A stretch of DNA of 6,189 nt from Candidatus Gottesmanbacteria bacterium (GTDB lineage Bacteria; Patescibacteriota; Microgenomatia; UBA10105; UBA927), in assembly GCA_016199185.1 (NCBI GenBank), contig JACQHE010000054.1:1-6189 (forward strand), written 5' to 3'. The notes beneath the pieces are model-generated. The model was not told where the DNA came from and made no database searches. It saw only the letters and a list, made by a program, of their open reading frames with translations. Below, piece after piece: positions 1 to 5,283 of the stretch (the first letter of the stretch is position 1; every line of letters begins with the position of its first letter). Made by a program: the position numbers and the translations under genes.

Positions 1-103
1 AATCGACCGGGTAGACCGAGGAAAGATCGTGCGTCACGCTGGCAGCTCCGGCTCCTTGAGGCGCAACCAACACATCAGTAACAGTCAAAGATATGGTGGC
101 CAC
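1..103 (-). CDS. possible fragment of a minus-strand protein, cut by the window edge
   Basis: The minus strand is open from a GTG at 103 down to base 1. The peptide has a natural-looking composition rich in Val, Thr, Ala and Gly, including the stretch ISLTVTDVLVAPQGAGAA, which resembles a beta-strand extracellular domain. The frame is closed upstream by a TAG at 109-107, and no ribosome binding site precedes the GTG, so this may be the inside of a gene cut at the same junction that truncates the glycosyltransferase starting near 119. A plus-strand frame over 1-81 is also open and ends in TAA, but its Arg-rich peptide looks like a shadow. I do not recognise the family; about 34 residues are too few to name a function. 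Confidence 0.25.
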   Translation of the reverse strand, partial: MATISLTVTDVLVAPQGAGAASVTHDLSSVYPVD

Positions 104-584
104 AAACTACCACTTTAGCCTCGAAGACTGGCGAAGTTGGGCCTGGAGTGTGTCACCTCATGGAAGGGCGCAACCGAAACGATTGTTATAAATGACGGAT
201 CAAGCGACGCATCAGGAATCGTGCTGAAACGTTTCTCATCATCAATTCGGCTCATCACACATAAAACCAACAAGGGGAAAGGTCATGCGATGGCCAAGGG
301 CATCCAAAAAAGCCAAGGCGACATCCTCATGTTCCTTGACGGGGATATCAAAGGACTTACGTATGCGGATTTAGACGCCCTTATCCAGCCGATCATCCGA
401 TTTGAGACAGACATGACATTGGGCATCGTGCGGTTTCACCGCTTGAAGCGTTTCTCCATAGCTTCTTCGATAACCGGCCAACGGGCTGTATGGAAAAAGA
501 ACATCACCCCGCATCTCCAGCGACTCGCCTCTAGTGGATTCGGTGCTGAAATAGTACTCAACGACATCCACAAACAATTACGGG

Positions 585-614
585 TCGTTACCGTGCAACT
601 GTCGACGGTAACGA
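585..614. repeat. inverted repeat with 10-bp arms inside the glycosyltransferase remnant
   Basis: TCGTTACCGT (585-594) and ACGGTAACGA (605-614) are perfect reverse complements around a 10-base loop. The stretch encodes a Val/Thr-rich beta-strand pair (VVTVQLSTVTI), so the symmetry may be a by-product of the repeated Val-Thr codons. No T-run follows, so it is not an intrinsic terminator. Confidence 0.5.
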
Positions 615-679
615 TTGTAGATAAATTCAAAAAACATCCGCTGCATATGGCAATTATCTCGTATATTCGTGAATGGTTC

Positions 680-684
680 GAGGT
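680..684 (+). promoter_or_regulatory. candidate ribosome binding site for the second glycosyltransferase
   Basis: GAGGT lies 9 bases before the ATG at 694 and is the only Shine-Dalgarno-like stretch near the three in-frame candidate starts (694, 706, 730). It favours 694, which would place the start inside the end of the preceding reading frame. The match is partial, so the choice stays open. Confidence 0.35.
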
Positions 685-693
685 AGCGAGTGA

Positions 694-1452
694 ATGGTTA
701 TCCGTATGGAAAGTGTATACTTAGCCAATATGCTCGATAAACCGTCCATCTCCGTCATCATCCCGGTCTACAACGAAGAGCGCACGATTCCCATGATCCT
801 GGAAGTCTTCCGCAGCTGGGGGATGGCAAGCGAAATCATCGTCGTGGATGACGGGTCATCGGATCATACCAAAAAAGCAATCGCCCAATTTCTCCCCGGT
901 ATGCAATTGATTTCCTATAAACAAAACAAAGGAAAGGGCTATGCACTCGCCCGTGGCATAGAAGCAAGCCGGGGGGAAATCCTTGTATTGTTTGACGGCG
1001 ATATCTTCGGCCTGACGCATCGGGATTTGGACCTTTTAGTCCGCCCGATCATCCGGGGAAAAAGCGATATGGTCATCGGGCTTGCCAGATTTTGGTCTAT
1101 GGGTGACTACTCCCCGTTTGATAATCTCTCCGGCCAACGCGTCGTATTGCGCAGAGACGTCATCACCCATACCCGAGCGATGCAACGCGTAGGGTACGGC
1201 GTCGAACTATACCTCAATAATCTTTACAAGAATAAACGGGTGACCCGGGTGAAACTTCCGTTCGTATCCTTGTTGCGTAAAATCGATAAGCAGTCCATAC
1301 CCCAGGCGGTCCAATCATTCTTACGTGAATCCATGGAACTCATGACCCAATATGTCAAGCAGCAGACGAGCGACGTATCTCCGCAGGCAACGCAACTGTA
1401 CCGATCCATACTATCCTATCTCAAACGTGCCCTTGACTACTTTCCATCATGA
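694..1452 (+). CDS. family 2 glycosyltransferase (GT-A fold), soluble
   Basis: Transfers a sugar from a nucleotide-sugar donor to an unidentified acceptor, probably at the cytoplasmic face of the membrane in glycan or glycolipid synthesis. Seen: the N-terminal strand SVIIPVYNEER (20-30), VDDGSSD (51-57), NKGKGYALARGIE (78-90), the DGD metal site (101-103), GQRVVLRRD (147-155) and GYGVE (167-171). The last two resemble the acceptor-side region of dolichol-phosphate-mannose-synthase-like and glucosyl-3-phosphoglycerate-synthase-like enzymes. There is no membrane segment, so it is not a processive or anchored type. Length (252 aa) suits a one-domain GT2. Starts at 706 or 730 are also possible; 730 (MLDKPSIS) would remove the overlap with the upstream remnant and still keep the whole domain. 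The stop overlaps the dprA start as ATGA, suggesting co-translation. Donor and acceptor cannot be read from the sequence. Confidence 0.9.
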   Translation: MVIRMESVYLANMLDKPSISVIIPVYNEERTIPMILEVFRSWGMASEIIVVDDGSSDHTKKAIAQFLPGMQLISYKQNKGKGYALARGIEASRGEILVLFDGDIFGLTHRDLDLLVRPIIRGKSDMVIGLARFWSMGDYSPFDNLSGQRVVLRRDVITHTRAMQRVGYGVELYLNNLYKNKRVTRVKLPFVSLLRKIDKQSIPQAVQSFLRESMELMTQYVKQQTSDVSPQATQLYRSILSYLKRALDYFPS

Positions 1453-2336
1453 CGGAGGAACAATCGTATTGGGTGGCATTCTCGGCATTCCCCGGCATCG
1501 GGCCGGTACGGTTTGCCCTGCTTCGGCGCTACTTCGGGTCGGCAAAAGATGCGTGGCAGGCAGACGTCGCAGCCATCCGAGAGACGCATCTGGGCGAGAA
1601 GCTTGTTGAGCAATTTATCGCTTTTCGACGCAGGTTTTCGCTCGATGACTATCTTGCGAGGCTTGAAAAACTGGGCGTCCACGTCTTGACGCTTGAGGAT
1701 CCTCGCTACCCCAAGCGGCTCGCCCAAATCCCCGATGCGCCGTTTGTCCTCTCCGTGAAGGCCAAGCCGACCAAGGAAAAACTCAATCTCGACCGGGCAA
1801 TCGCCATCGTCGGCACGCGCAATATAACCCGCTATGGAGAAGAAGTTACGCGAACAATTGTAAAAGGATTGGTCAGTCATGGCTTTACCATCGTCTCGGG
1901 CATGGCCTACGGTGTCGATGCGGCGGCCCACCAGGCGGCCATTGACGCCGGCGGCAAAACCATTGCCGTCCTCGGTTGCGGTATTGACATTATCGCTCCC
2001 CCAAGCAATGCTAGATTGTACCGGGCAATGGGTGAACAGGGGTATGGTGCTATCGTGTCGGAAATGCCTGTTGGTATCAAGCCCACGAAACAACTCTTTG
2101 TGCTCAGAAATAGGATCATCAGCGGCCTGTCCATGGGCGTCGTGGTCACCGAAGGGGCAGACGATAGCGGGGCGCTCATTACGGCGAGGAACGCGGCAGA
2201 GCAAGGCAGAGAGGTGTTTGCCGTACCCGGTCCGATTACGAGCCCCTATAGTCGGGGGCCGGCAAAACTCATTAAGGCCGGAGCAAAATTAGTAGAAACA
2301 GTGGAGGATATTCTTGATGAACTTAATTATCGTTGA
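1449..2336 (+). CDS. dprA: DNA processing protein DprA/Smf
   Basis: DprA binds incoming single-stranded DNA in the cytoplasm during natural transformation, protects it and loads RecA. The 295-residue protein has an N-terminal helical (SAM/HhH-like) part with FPGIGPVRFALLRRYFG (14-30), then the extended Rossmann fold: AIVGTRNITRYG (119-130), SGMAYGVDAAAH (150-161), AVLGCGIDIIAPPSN (173-187), RNRIISGLS (220-228), SGALITARNAAEQGREVFAVPG (240-261, the signature) and LIKAGAKLV (274-282). It ends soon after, without the C-terminal winged-helix domain found in longer DprA proteins; shorter forms such as the pneumococcal one also lack it, so this is not damage. The ATG overlaps the stop of the glycosyltransferase (ATGA) and has no Shine-Dalgarno, which points to translational coupling. 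topA follows with a 20-bp overlap, a neighbourhood seen in many bacteria. It fits the idea that such host-dependent bacteria take up DNA. Confidence 0.96.
   Translation: MTEEQSYWVAFSAFPGIGPVRFALLRRYFGSAKDAWQADVAAIRETHLGEKLVEQFIAFRRRFSLDDYLARLEKLGVHVLTLEDPRYPKRLAQIPDAPFVLSVKAKPTKEKLNLDRAIAIVGTRNITRYGEEVTRTIVKGLVSHGFTIVSGMAYGVDAAAHQAAIDAGGKTIAVLGCGIDIIAPPSNARLYRAMGEQGYGAIVSEMPVGIKPTKQLFVLRNRIISGLSMGVVVTEGADDSGALITARNAAEQGREVFAVPGPITSPYSRGPAKLIKAGAKLVETVEDILDELNYR
2303..2307 (+). promoter_or_regulatory. Shine-Dalgarno that fixes the topA start
   Basis: GGAGG, 9 bases before the ATG at 2317 and inside the end of dprA. It supports 2317 over the TTG at 2314, as does the protein, since the family begins with Met followed directly by the strand LIIVESPTKA. 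Confidence 0.7.
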
Positions 2337-4362
2337 ATCACCAACGAAAGCCAGAACCTTGACCCGGTTCCTTGGAAACAAGGAATACCGGATAGAAGCC
2401 ACGATGGGCCACGTCCGAGACCTACCCAAGGCAGCGCTCGGCGTAGACATCGAACACGATTTTACGCCTTCGTACGTCATTCCCAAGGACCGGCAGAAGC
2501 GCGTGGGAGAGCTTAAAGACCTCGCTAAAAAAGCCGACGGCATTATTCTCGCGACCGATCCGGACCGGGAAGGAGAGGCGATCGCATGGCACGCGGCAGA
2601 AATAATTAAAAATTCAAAATTTAAAATTCAAAATTTACAACGAATAGTATTTCATGAGATTACCGAGTCGGCAATCAAGGAGGCGATCGCGCATCCGCGG
2701 GAAATTGATCTCAAGCTCGTGGATGCCCAGCAGGCGCGCCGTGTCTTAGACCGTCTGGTGGGGTATAAACTTTCCCCATTGCTTTGGCAAAAGTTGTCCC
2801 GGCGGTGGCTCTCTGCCGGGCGGGTGCAGTCCGTCGCGGTGCGCTTGATCGTTGAGCGGGAACGGGAAATTGAGAAGTTTGCCAAAGAGGAGTACTGGAC
2901 GATAGAAGGATGCTTTTTAGCTTCGCAAGGTACTTCCTTGCGAAGCCAAGGAAGTACCTTGGAAAACAATATGGTCGCCCAGCTCGTCTCCAAAGACGGG
3001 ATCAAATATGAAAAAACACTGACCTACGATCTTTTTGATGGCAAGTACACGACGACTTCTTCAGCTATCAGCAATCAGTCGTCAGCTCTCAGCATTATTA
3101 CCGATCTCAAGGCCCCCTATACTGTTTCTGCGGTCGATAAAAAGGAAGTCCGAAGAGCTCCGCCGCCACCGTACACCACGAGTACCCTCCAGCAGGATGC
3201 CGGACGGCGTTTGGGATTTTCCGCCAAAAAAATCATGCAACTGGCCCAAAAACTTTATGAAGAAGGTATGATCACCTACCACCGAACAGACAGCGTCAAC
3301 CTGTCCGAAAAATTCCTCATCGAAGCGCGCGACTTCATCGGACACACGTATGGCAGTGGGTATCTCCCGGATAAAGCGCGCCGATACCAGACTAAATCCA
3401 AACTTGCCCAGGAAGCCCACGAGGCCATCCGGCCGGCCGACGTACAAGTACAAAGTACACAGTTCACAGTACACACCCAGGAGATAAACCGCGATCATAT
3501 CCGGCTTTATGACCTCATCTGGAAGCGGGCGCTCTCCAGCCAAGCCCGTGAGGCAGTCTTTGACTCGACGACCATCCGAATAACGAGCGTGAACGCGTAC
3601 CTTTTTGAAGCACAGGGGTCCGTCATCACCTTTGAAGGCTTCCTCAAAATCATCGGCCGTGACACAGATGGAGACGTGGAGTTGCCGGACGTGGCCGTCG
3701 GGCAAACAGCGAGCCTCGACCGGGCAATTCCCACCCAGCGTTTCACGTCTCCGCCGCCGCGCTATACGGAAGCTGCGCTCATTAAGGCGCTCGAGGAAAA
3801 AGGCATCGGCAGGCCAAGTACGTATGCGCCGATTATCACCACCATCCAGGAACGCATGTATGTGACGCGTGAAGACAAAAAGCTCATCCCCACCGATCTG
3901 GGTTTTACGGTCACGGATTTTCTCGTGCGCTACTTTCCTACCATACTCGAGCTCCCGTTTACCGCGGCTATGGAGGATGAGTTTGACGCCATCGCCGCGG
4001 GGCGTAAAGAGTGGCAGCCGGTGATCCGTGAGTTTTACGTGCCGTTTGCCGCTGACCTGGACAAAACCTACGACACCGCCGAGAAGGTAAAGATGCCGGT
4101 GGAGATCCTGGAGGAGAAATGTCCCGAGTGCGAAAGTCCCTTGCTGATCCGCACGGGGCGCTACGGCAAGTTTATCGCCTGCAGCACGTTCCCGAAGTGC
4201 AAGTACTCGCGCCAGATAGTGGAAAAAATAGACAAGAAGTGCCCGCGCTGCGGCGGGGATATCGTCATCAAAAAAAGCCGCAAGCGCTCCAAGACGTTTT
4301 ACGGGTGCGGCAACTGGCCGAAATGCGACTTCGCCGCGTGGAAGAAAGAGGATATAAAATAG
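2317..4362 (+). CDS. topA: DNA topoisomerase I (type IA)
   Basis: Relaxes negatively supercoiled DNA by a transient 5'-phosphotyrosyl break in one strand. Seen: Toprim domain with LIIVESPTKA (Glu7) and TDPDREGEAIAWH (Asp81, Asp83, Glu85 for Mg2+); FHEITESAI; the DNA-binding QQARRVLDRLVGYKLSP stretch; SAGRVQSVAVRLIVERE; PPPPYTTSTLQQDA; the catalytic segment GMITYHRTDSVNLS with Tyr321; HEAIRPADV; EKGIGRPSTYAPII; and two C-terminal four-cysteine zinc ribbons (Cys602/605/622/628 and Cys642/645/664/670). At 681 residues it is a normal length for a Gram-positive-type TopA. The usual Met after the catalytic Tyr is His here. Four non-family stretches encoded by short repeats sit between conserved blocks at about residues 98-107, 202-216, 249-260 and 375-387; all are in frame and spare the motifs. 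The start overlaps dprA by 20 bp and has a good Shine-Dalgarno. The TAG stop merges with the first unit of the next repeat array. Confidence 0.98.
   Translation: MNLIIVESPTKARTLTRFLGNKEYRIEATMGHVRDLPKAALGVDIEHDFTPSYVIPKDRQKRVGELKDLAKKADGIILATDPDREGEAIAWHAAEIIKNSKFKIQNLQRIVFHEITESAIKEAIAHPREIDLKLVDAQQARRVLDRLVGYKLSPLLWQKLSRRWLSAGRVQSVAVRLIVEREREIEKFAKEEYWTIEGCFLASQGTSLRSQGSTLENNMVAQLVSKDGIKYEKTLTYDLFDGKYTTTSSAISNQSSALSIITDLKAPYTVSAVDKKEVRRAPPPPYTTSTLQQDAGRRLGFSAKKIMQLAQKLYEEGMITYHRTDSVNLSEKFLIEARDFIGHTYGSGYLPDKARRYQTKSKLAQEAHEAIRPADVQVQSTQFTVHTQEINRDHIRLYDLIWKRALSSQAREAVFDSTTIRITSVNAYLFEAQGSVITFEGFLKIIGRDTDGDVELPDVAVGQTASLDRAIPTQRFTSPPPRYTEAALIKALEEKGIGRPSTYAPIITTIQERMYVTREDKKLIPTDLGFTVTDFLVRYFPTILELPFTAAMEDEFDAIAAGRKEWQPVIREFYVPFAADLDKTYDTAEKVKMPVEILEEKCPECESPLLIRTGRYGKFIACSTFPKCKYSRQIVEKIDKKCPRCGGDIVIKKSRKRSKTFYGCGNWPKCDFAAWKKEDIK
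2609..2636. repeat. 7-bp tandem array in topA, unit AAAATTY (4 units)
   Basis: Four abutting heptamers, AAAATTC AAAATTT AAAATTC AAAATTT, equal to two copies of a 14-mer. The array is far more A+T-rich than the surrounding gene. It encodes about residues 98-107 of TopA (Lys/Asn/Ile/Phe-rich) just after the Toprim motif AWHAAEI and before RIVFHEIT, a place where family members normally have a short variable linker. The reading frame is kept. Confidence 0.9.
2920..2962. repeat. double-palindrome element inside topA
   Basis: Two alternative hairpins share sequence. Arms GCTTCGCAAGG (2920-2930) and CCTTGCGAAGC (2936-2946) enclose the loop TACTT. In addition CAAGGTACTTCCTTG (2926-2940) is the exact reverse complement of CAAGGAAGTACCTTG (2947-2961), six bases apart. 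The second half, CCAAGG-AAGTA-CCTTGG, is also a small hairpin by itself. The element encodes about residues 202-216 (QGTSL..SQGSTL) in a variable part of TopA and keeps the frame. It looks like a REP-like palindromic insertion. Confidence 0.85.
3062..3096. repeat. 7-bp tandem array in topA, unit CAGYNNT (5 units)
   Basis: Five abutting heptamers: CAGCTAT, CAGCAAT, CAGTCGT, CAGCTCT, CAGCATT. Only CAG at the start, a pyrimidine at position 4 (four of five fully fit CTxx/TCxx patterns, one is CAA) and the final T are constant. It encodes Ser/Ala/Asn/Gln-rich residues 249-260, between a variable domain and the conserved segment leading to PPPPYTTSTLQQ. It is the same family as the array straight after the topA stop codon. 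Confidence 0.85.
3441..3475. repeat. 7-bp tandem array in topA, unit GTACAMA (5 units)
   Basis: Units CGTACAA, GTACAAA, GTACACA, GTTCACA, GTACACA. It encodes the Val/Gln/Thr-rich stretch at residues 375-387, directly after HEAIRPADV and before DHIRLYDLIW. In other TopA proteins this position holds a linker of variable sequence. The frame is kept. Confidence 0.85.
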
Positions 4363-4390
4363 CTATCAGTCATCAGTCGTCAGCTATCAG
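4361..4390. repeat. 7-bp tandem array after topA, unit CAGYNNT family
   Basis: Units AGCTATC, AGTCATC, AGTCGTC, AGCTATC plus AG. Phased as CAG-start units this is the same family as 3062-3096 (both hold CAGTCGT CAGCT). The first unit begins within the TAG stop of topA, so it sits at the very end of the coding region. Confidence 0.85.
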
Positions 4391-4401
4391 ATTATTTTTG
4401 T

Positions 4402-4430
4402 CTGAAGACTGAAAGCTGAAGTCTGAAGAC
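4402..4430. repeat. 7-bp tandem array, unit CTGAARN, inverted relative to 4361-4390
   Basis: Units CTGAAGA, CTGAAAG, CTGAAGT, CTGAAGA plus C. On the other strand it reads CAGACTT, CAGCTTT, CAGTCTT, CAG, so it fits the CAG...T family in reverse orientation. With the array at 4361-4390 it forms an imperfect inverted pair around an 11-base T-rich centre (4391-4401). Each heptamer pairs at its CAGT/CTGA-like end and is mismatched in the rest. The whole 88-base spacer between topA and the next gene is mostly made of these two arrays. Confidence 0.8.
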
Positions 4431-4438
4431 TTGAGTGG

Positions 4439-4444
4439 TATACT
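4439..4444 (+). promoter_or_regulatory. candidate -10 box for the downstream cluster
   Basis: TATACT, a 5/6 match to TATAAT, ends 6 bases before the ATG at 4451. If used, transcription would begin at or near the ATG and give a leaderless mRNA, which would agree with the lack of a Shine-Dalgarno. The element 17 bases upstream (CTGAAG, part of the repeat array) is a poor -35. Weak evidence from sequence alone. Confidence 0.3.
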
Positions 4445-4450
4445 CGAAGT

Positions 4451-4729
4451 ATGGATGATCGCCGCAAAACTATCGCTGCCATAACACTCATTGTAGTTTT
4501 CTTTTTCGTTGTTGTGTTGATTGCAGGCATCCTCATCACCAGAAAAAAGCCCGTTGTATCCCCGGTGCCGGAGGGGGGGGCGATACGGATTATTTTTGTA
4601 AGCCCAACGACGACACCGACGCCCTCAACCACAATCACTCCTACCCCCGCGCCCAAACCGAAGGCGACCGCGACCCCCAAGCCCTCACCCACAAAATCCG
4701 CCAGCCCCTCGGCAACGCCGAAACCGTAA
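4451..4729 (+). CDS. small single-pass membrane protein with Pro/Thr-rich tail
   Basis: 92 residues. A short charged N-terminus (MDDRRK) is followed by one strong hydrophobic segment (about 8-30) and RKK. After a linker of about 18 residues comes a low-complexity tail (51-92) made almost only of Pro, Thr, Ser, Ala and Lys (TPTP, KPKATATPKP). There is no cleavage site of the usual type, so it is probably an anchor with a stiff extended tail. The positive charges lie on both sides, so topology is uncertain. No family recognised. Such tails usually link a membrane anchor to an outer domain, but here the protein stops straight after the tail. It sits 3 bp before the PAP2 gene, likely in the same transcript. 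A run of eight G at 4573-4580 lies between anchor and tail. No ribosome binding site is visible. The opposite-strand frame is a Gly/Val-rich shadow. Confidence 0.75.
   Translation: MDDRRKTIAAITLIVVFFFVVVLIAGILITRKKPVVSPVPEGGAIRIIFVSPTTTPTPSTTITPTPAPKPKATATPKPSPTKSASPSATPKP
4573..4580. repeat. G8 homopolymer tract
   Basis: Eight consecutive G in the codons for Glu41 to Ala44 of the small membrane protein. Loss of one G would lead to a TAA after about six further codons and remove the whole tail; the tract is therefore a possible slippage switch, or a place for sequencing error. Confidence 0.8.
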
Positions 4730-4732
4730 ATC

Positions 4733-5275
4733 ATGGACATCCCGCTTGCCATCGATCAACAACTCTTTCTTTTCATCAATCACTTGCCGCATACGCCGTG
4801 GACAGACGGCACCGCACTTCTCCTTTCCGGCGCGGGAGCTGCAGGCATCATCTGGTTTATCATCGCATTCATTCTGTTCCTCAAGGAAGAAAGGGGTGAC
4901 CATCGGTTTTTCCTGCCGATCGTTCTTGCCGGCGCGCTCGTGGGCATCCTCGTCAATCTGATTGTCAAGCCTCTCGCTGGGCGCGGCCGCCCCGATCCGC
5001 TCATGGGTGCCATCGTCGTGGGAGGAAGCCTAATCCGCGATTATTCTTTCCCTTCCGGACACGCAGCCATGTCGTTTGCCGCCGCCGTTGTCCTGGGGCG
5101 CTCGGAGCCGAAATGGCGTGGGTTTTTGTACCTTCTGGCTGTCCTCATTTCCCTCTCACGCATTTATCTTGGAAAACATTATCCGCTGGACGTTCTTGGC
5201 GGCGCATTCTTGGGGTGGGGGATTGGTCACGGATCACTTTTAATCGGTAAATTCATTCAGAAACAAAGAGGATAG
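4733..5275 (+). CDS. PAP2-family membrane phosphatase (undecaprenyl-diphosphatase or PgpB-like)
   Basis: An integral membrane acid phosphatase of 180 residues that hydrolyses a lipid phosphate or diphosphate at the outer membrane face. All three family motifs are present: KPLAGRGRP (Lys79 to Pro87, K-x6-RP), FPSGH (106-110, His110 the general acid) and SRIYLGKHYPLD (142-153, His149 the nucleophile, Asp153). Hydrophobic segments lie at about 28-50, 60-78, 112-121, 130-146 and 155-172. The size and motif spacing suit the BcrC-like undecaprenyl-diphosphate phosphatases that recycle the carrier for peptidoglycan and glycans; phosphatidylglycerophosphate or phosphatidate phosphatase is equally compatible. 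The start is 3 bp after the upstream stop and lacks a Shine-Dalgarno, suggesting coupling. A family 2 glycosyltransferase in the same window fits a lipid-carrier role, though it lies in a different cluster. Confidence 0.93.
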   Translation: MDIPLAIDQQLFLFINHLPHTPWTDGTALLLSGAGAAGIIWFIIAFILFLKEERGDHRFFLPIVLAGALVGILVNLIVKPLAGRGRPDPLMGAIVVGGSLIRDYSFPSGHAAMSFAAAVVLGRSEPKWRGFLYLLAVLISLSRIYLGKHYPLDVLGGAFLGWGIGHGSLLIGKFIQKQRG

Positions 5276-5283
5276 CAGTAACC

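Larger units (their letters stand above)
119..724 (+). pseudogene. 5'-truncated family 2 glycosyltransferase (paralogue of the next gene)
   Basis: The frame opens after a TAG at 116-118; the first usable start is a TTG at 137. Seen: an NDGSSD nucleotide-binding motif (residues 19-24 from the TTG), the NKGKG-A-A-GI stretch, a DGD metal-binding motif (68-70) and a GQRAVW stretch. It matches the downstream glycosyltransferase over nearly its whole length at roughly 40% identity by eye. Missing is the first Rossmann strand, equivalent to SVIIPVYNEE in the paralogue, which GT-A enzymes need to bind the sugar nucleotide. The C-terminus is also about 25 residues shorter. Similarity starts near base 122 and is frameshifted between about 126 and 140. 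The frame is otherwise free of stops, so the damage looks recent. It overlaps the next gene by 31 bp if that gene starts at 694. Probably inactive; a translated remnant or an assembly junction are alternatives. Confidence 0.7.

Noticed and set aside
1..81. C-terminus of a plus-strand protein ending in TAA at 79-81
   Set aside because: The 26-residue peptide is Arg-rich without a recognisable family; the opposite strand gives a more natural peptide, though neither can be proved at this length.
1437..2204. Long open frame on the minus strand opposite dprA
   Set aside because: The plus strand encodes a clear DprA with all family motifs; the minus-strand peptide is rich in Arg, His, Asp and Cys without any recognisable motif, as expected for a shadow frame.
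3082..3705. 207-residue open frame on the minus strand opposite topA
   Set aside because: It lies wholly within topA, has no recognisable domain, and part of it is the reverse reading of a repeat array.
4361..4401. Intrinsic terminator after topA (repeat followed by ATTATTTTT)
   Set aside because: The repeat before the T-run has no self-complementary GC-rich stem; the only pairing partner lies beyond the T-run, placing the T bases in the loop.
4361..4430. CRISPR array
   Set aside because: Units are 7 bp, directly abutting and degenerate, with no unique spacers, and no cas gene is present.
4387..4752. Gly/Val-rich minus-strand frame opposite the small membrane protein
   Set aside because: The Gly/Val bias is the mirror image of the Pro/Thr codons on the plus strand; the frame also runs through a repeat array and has no start signal.
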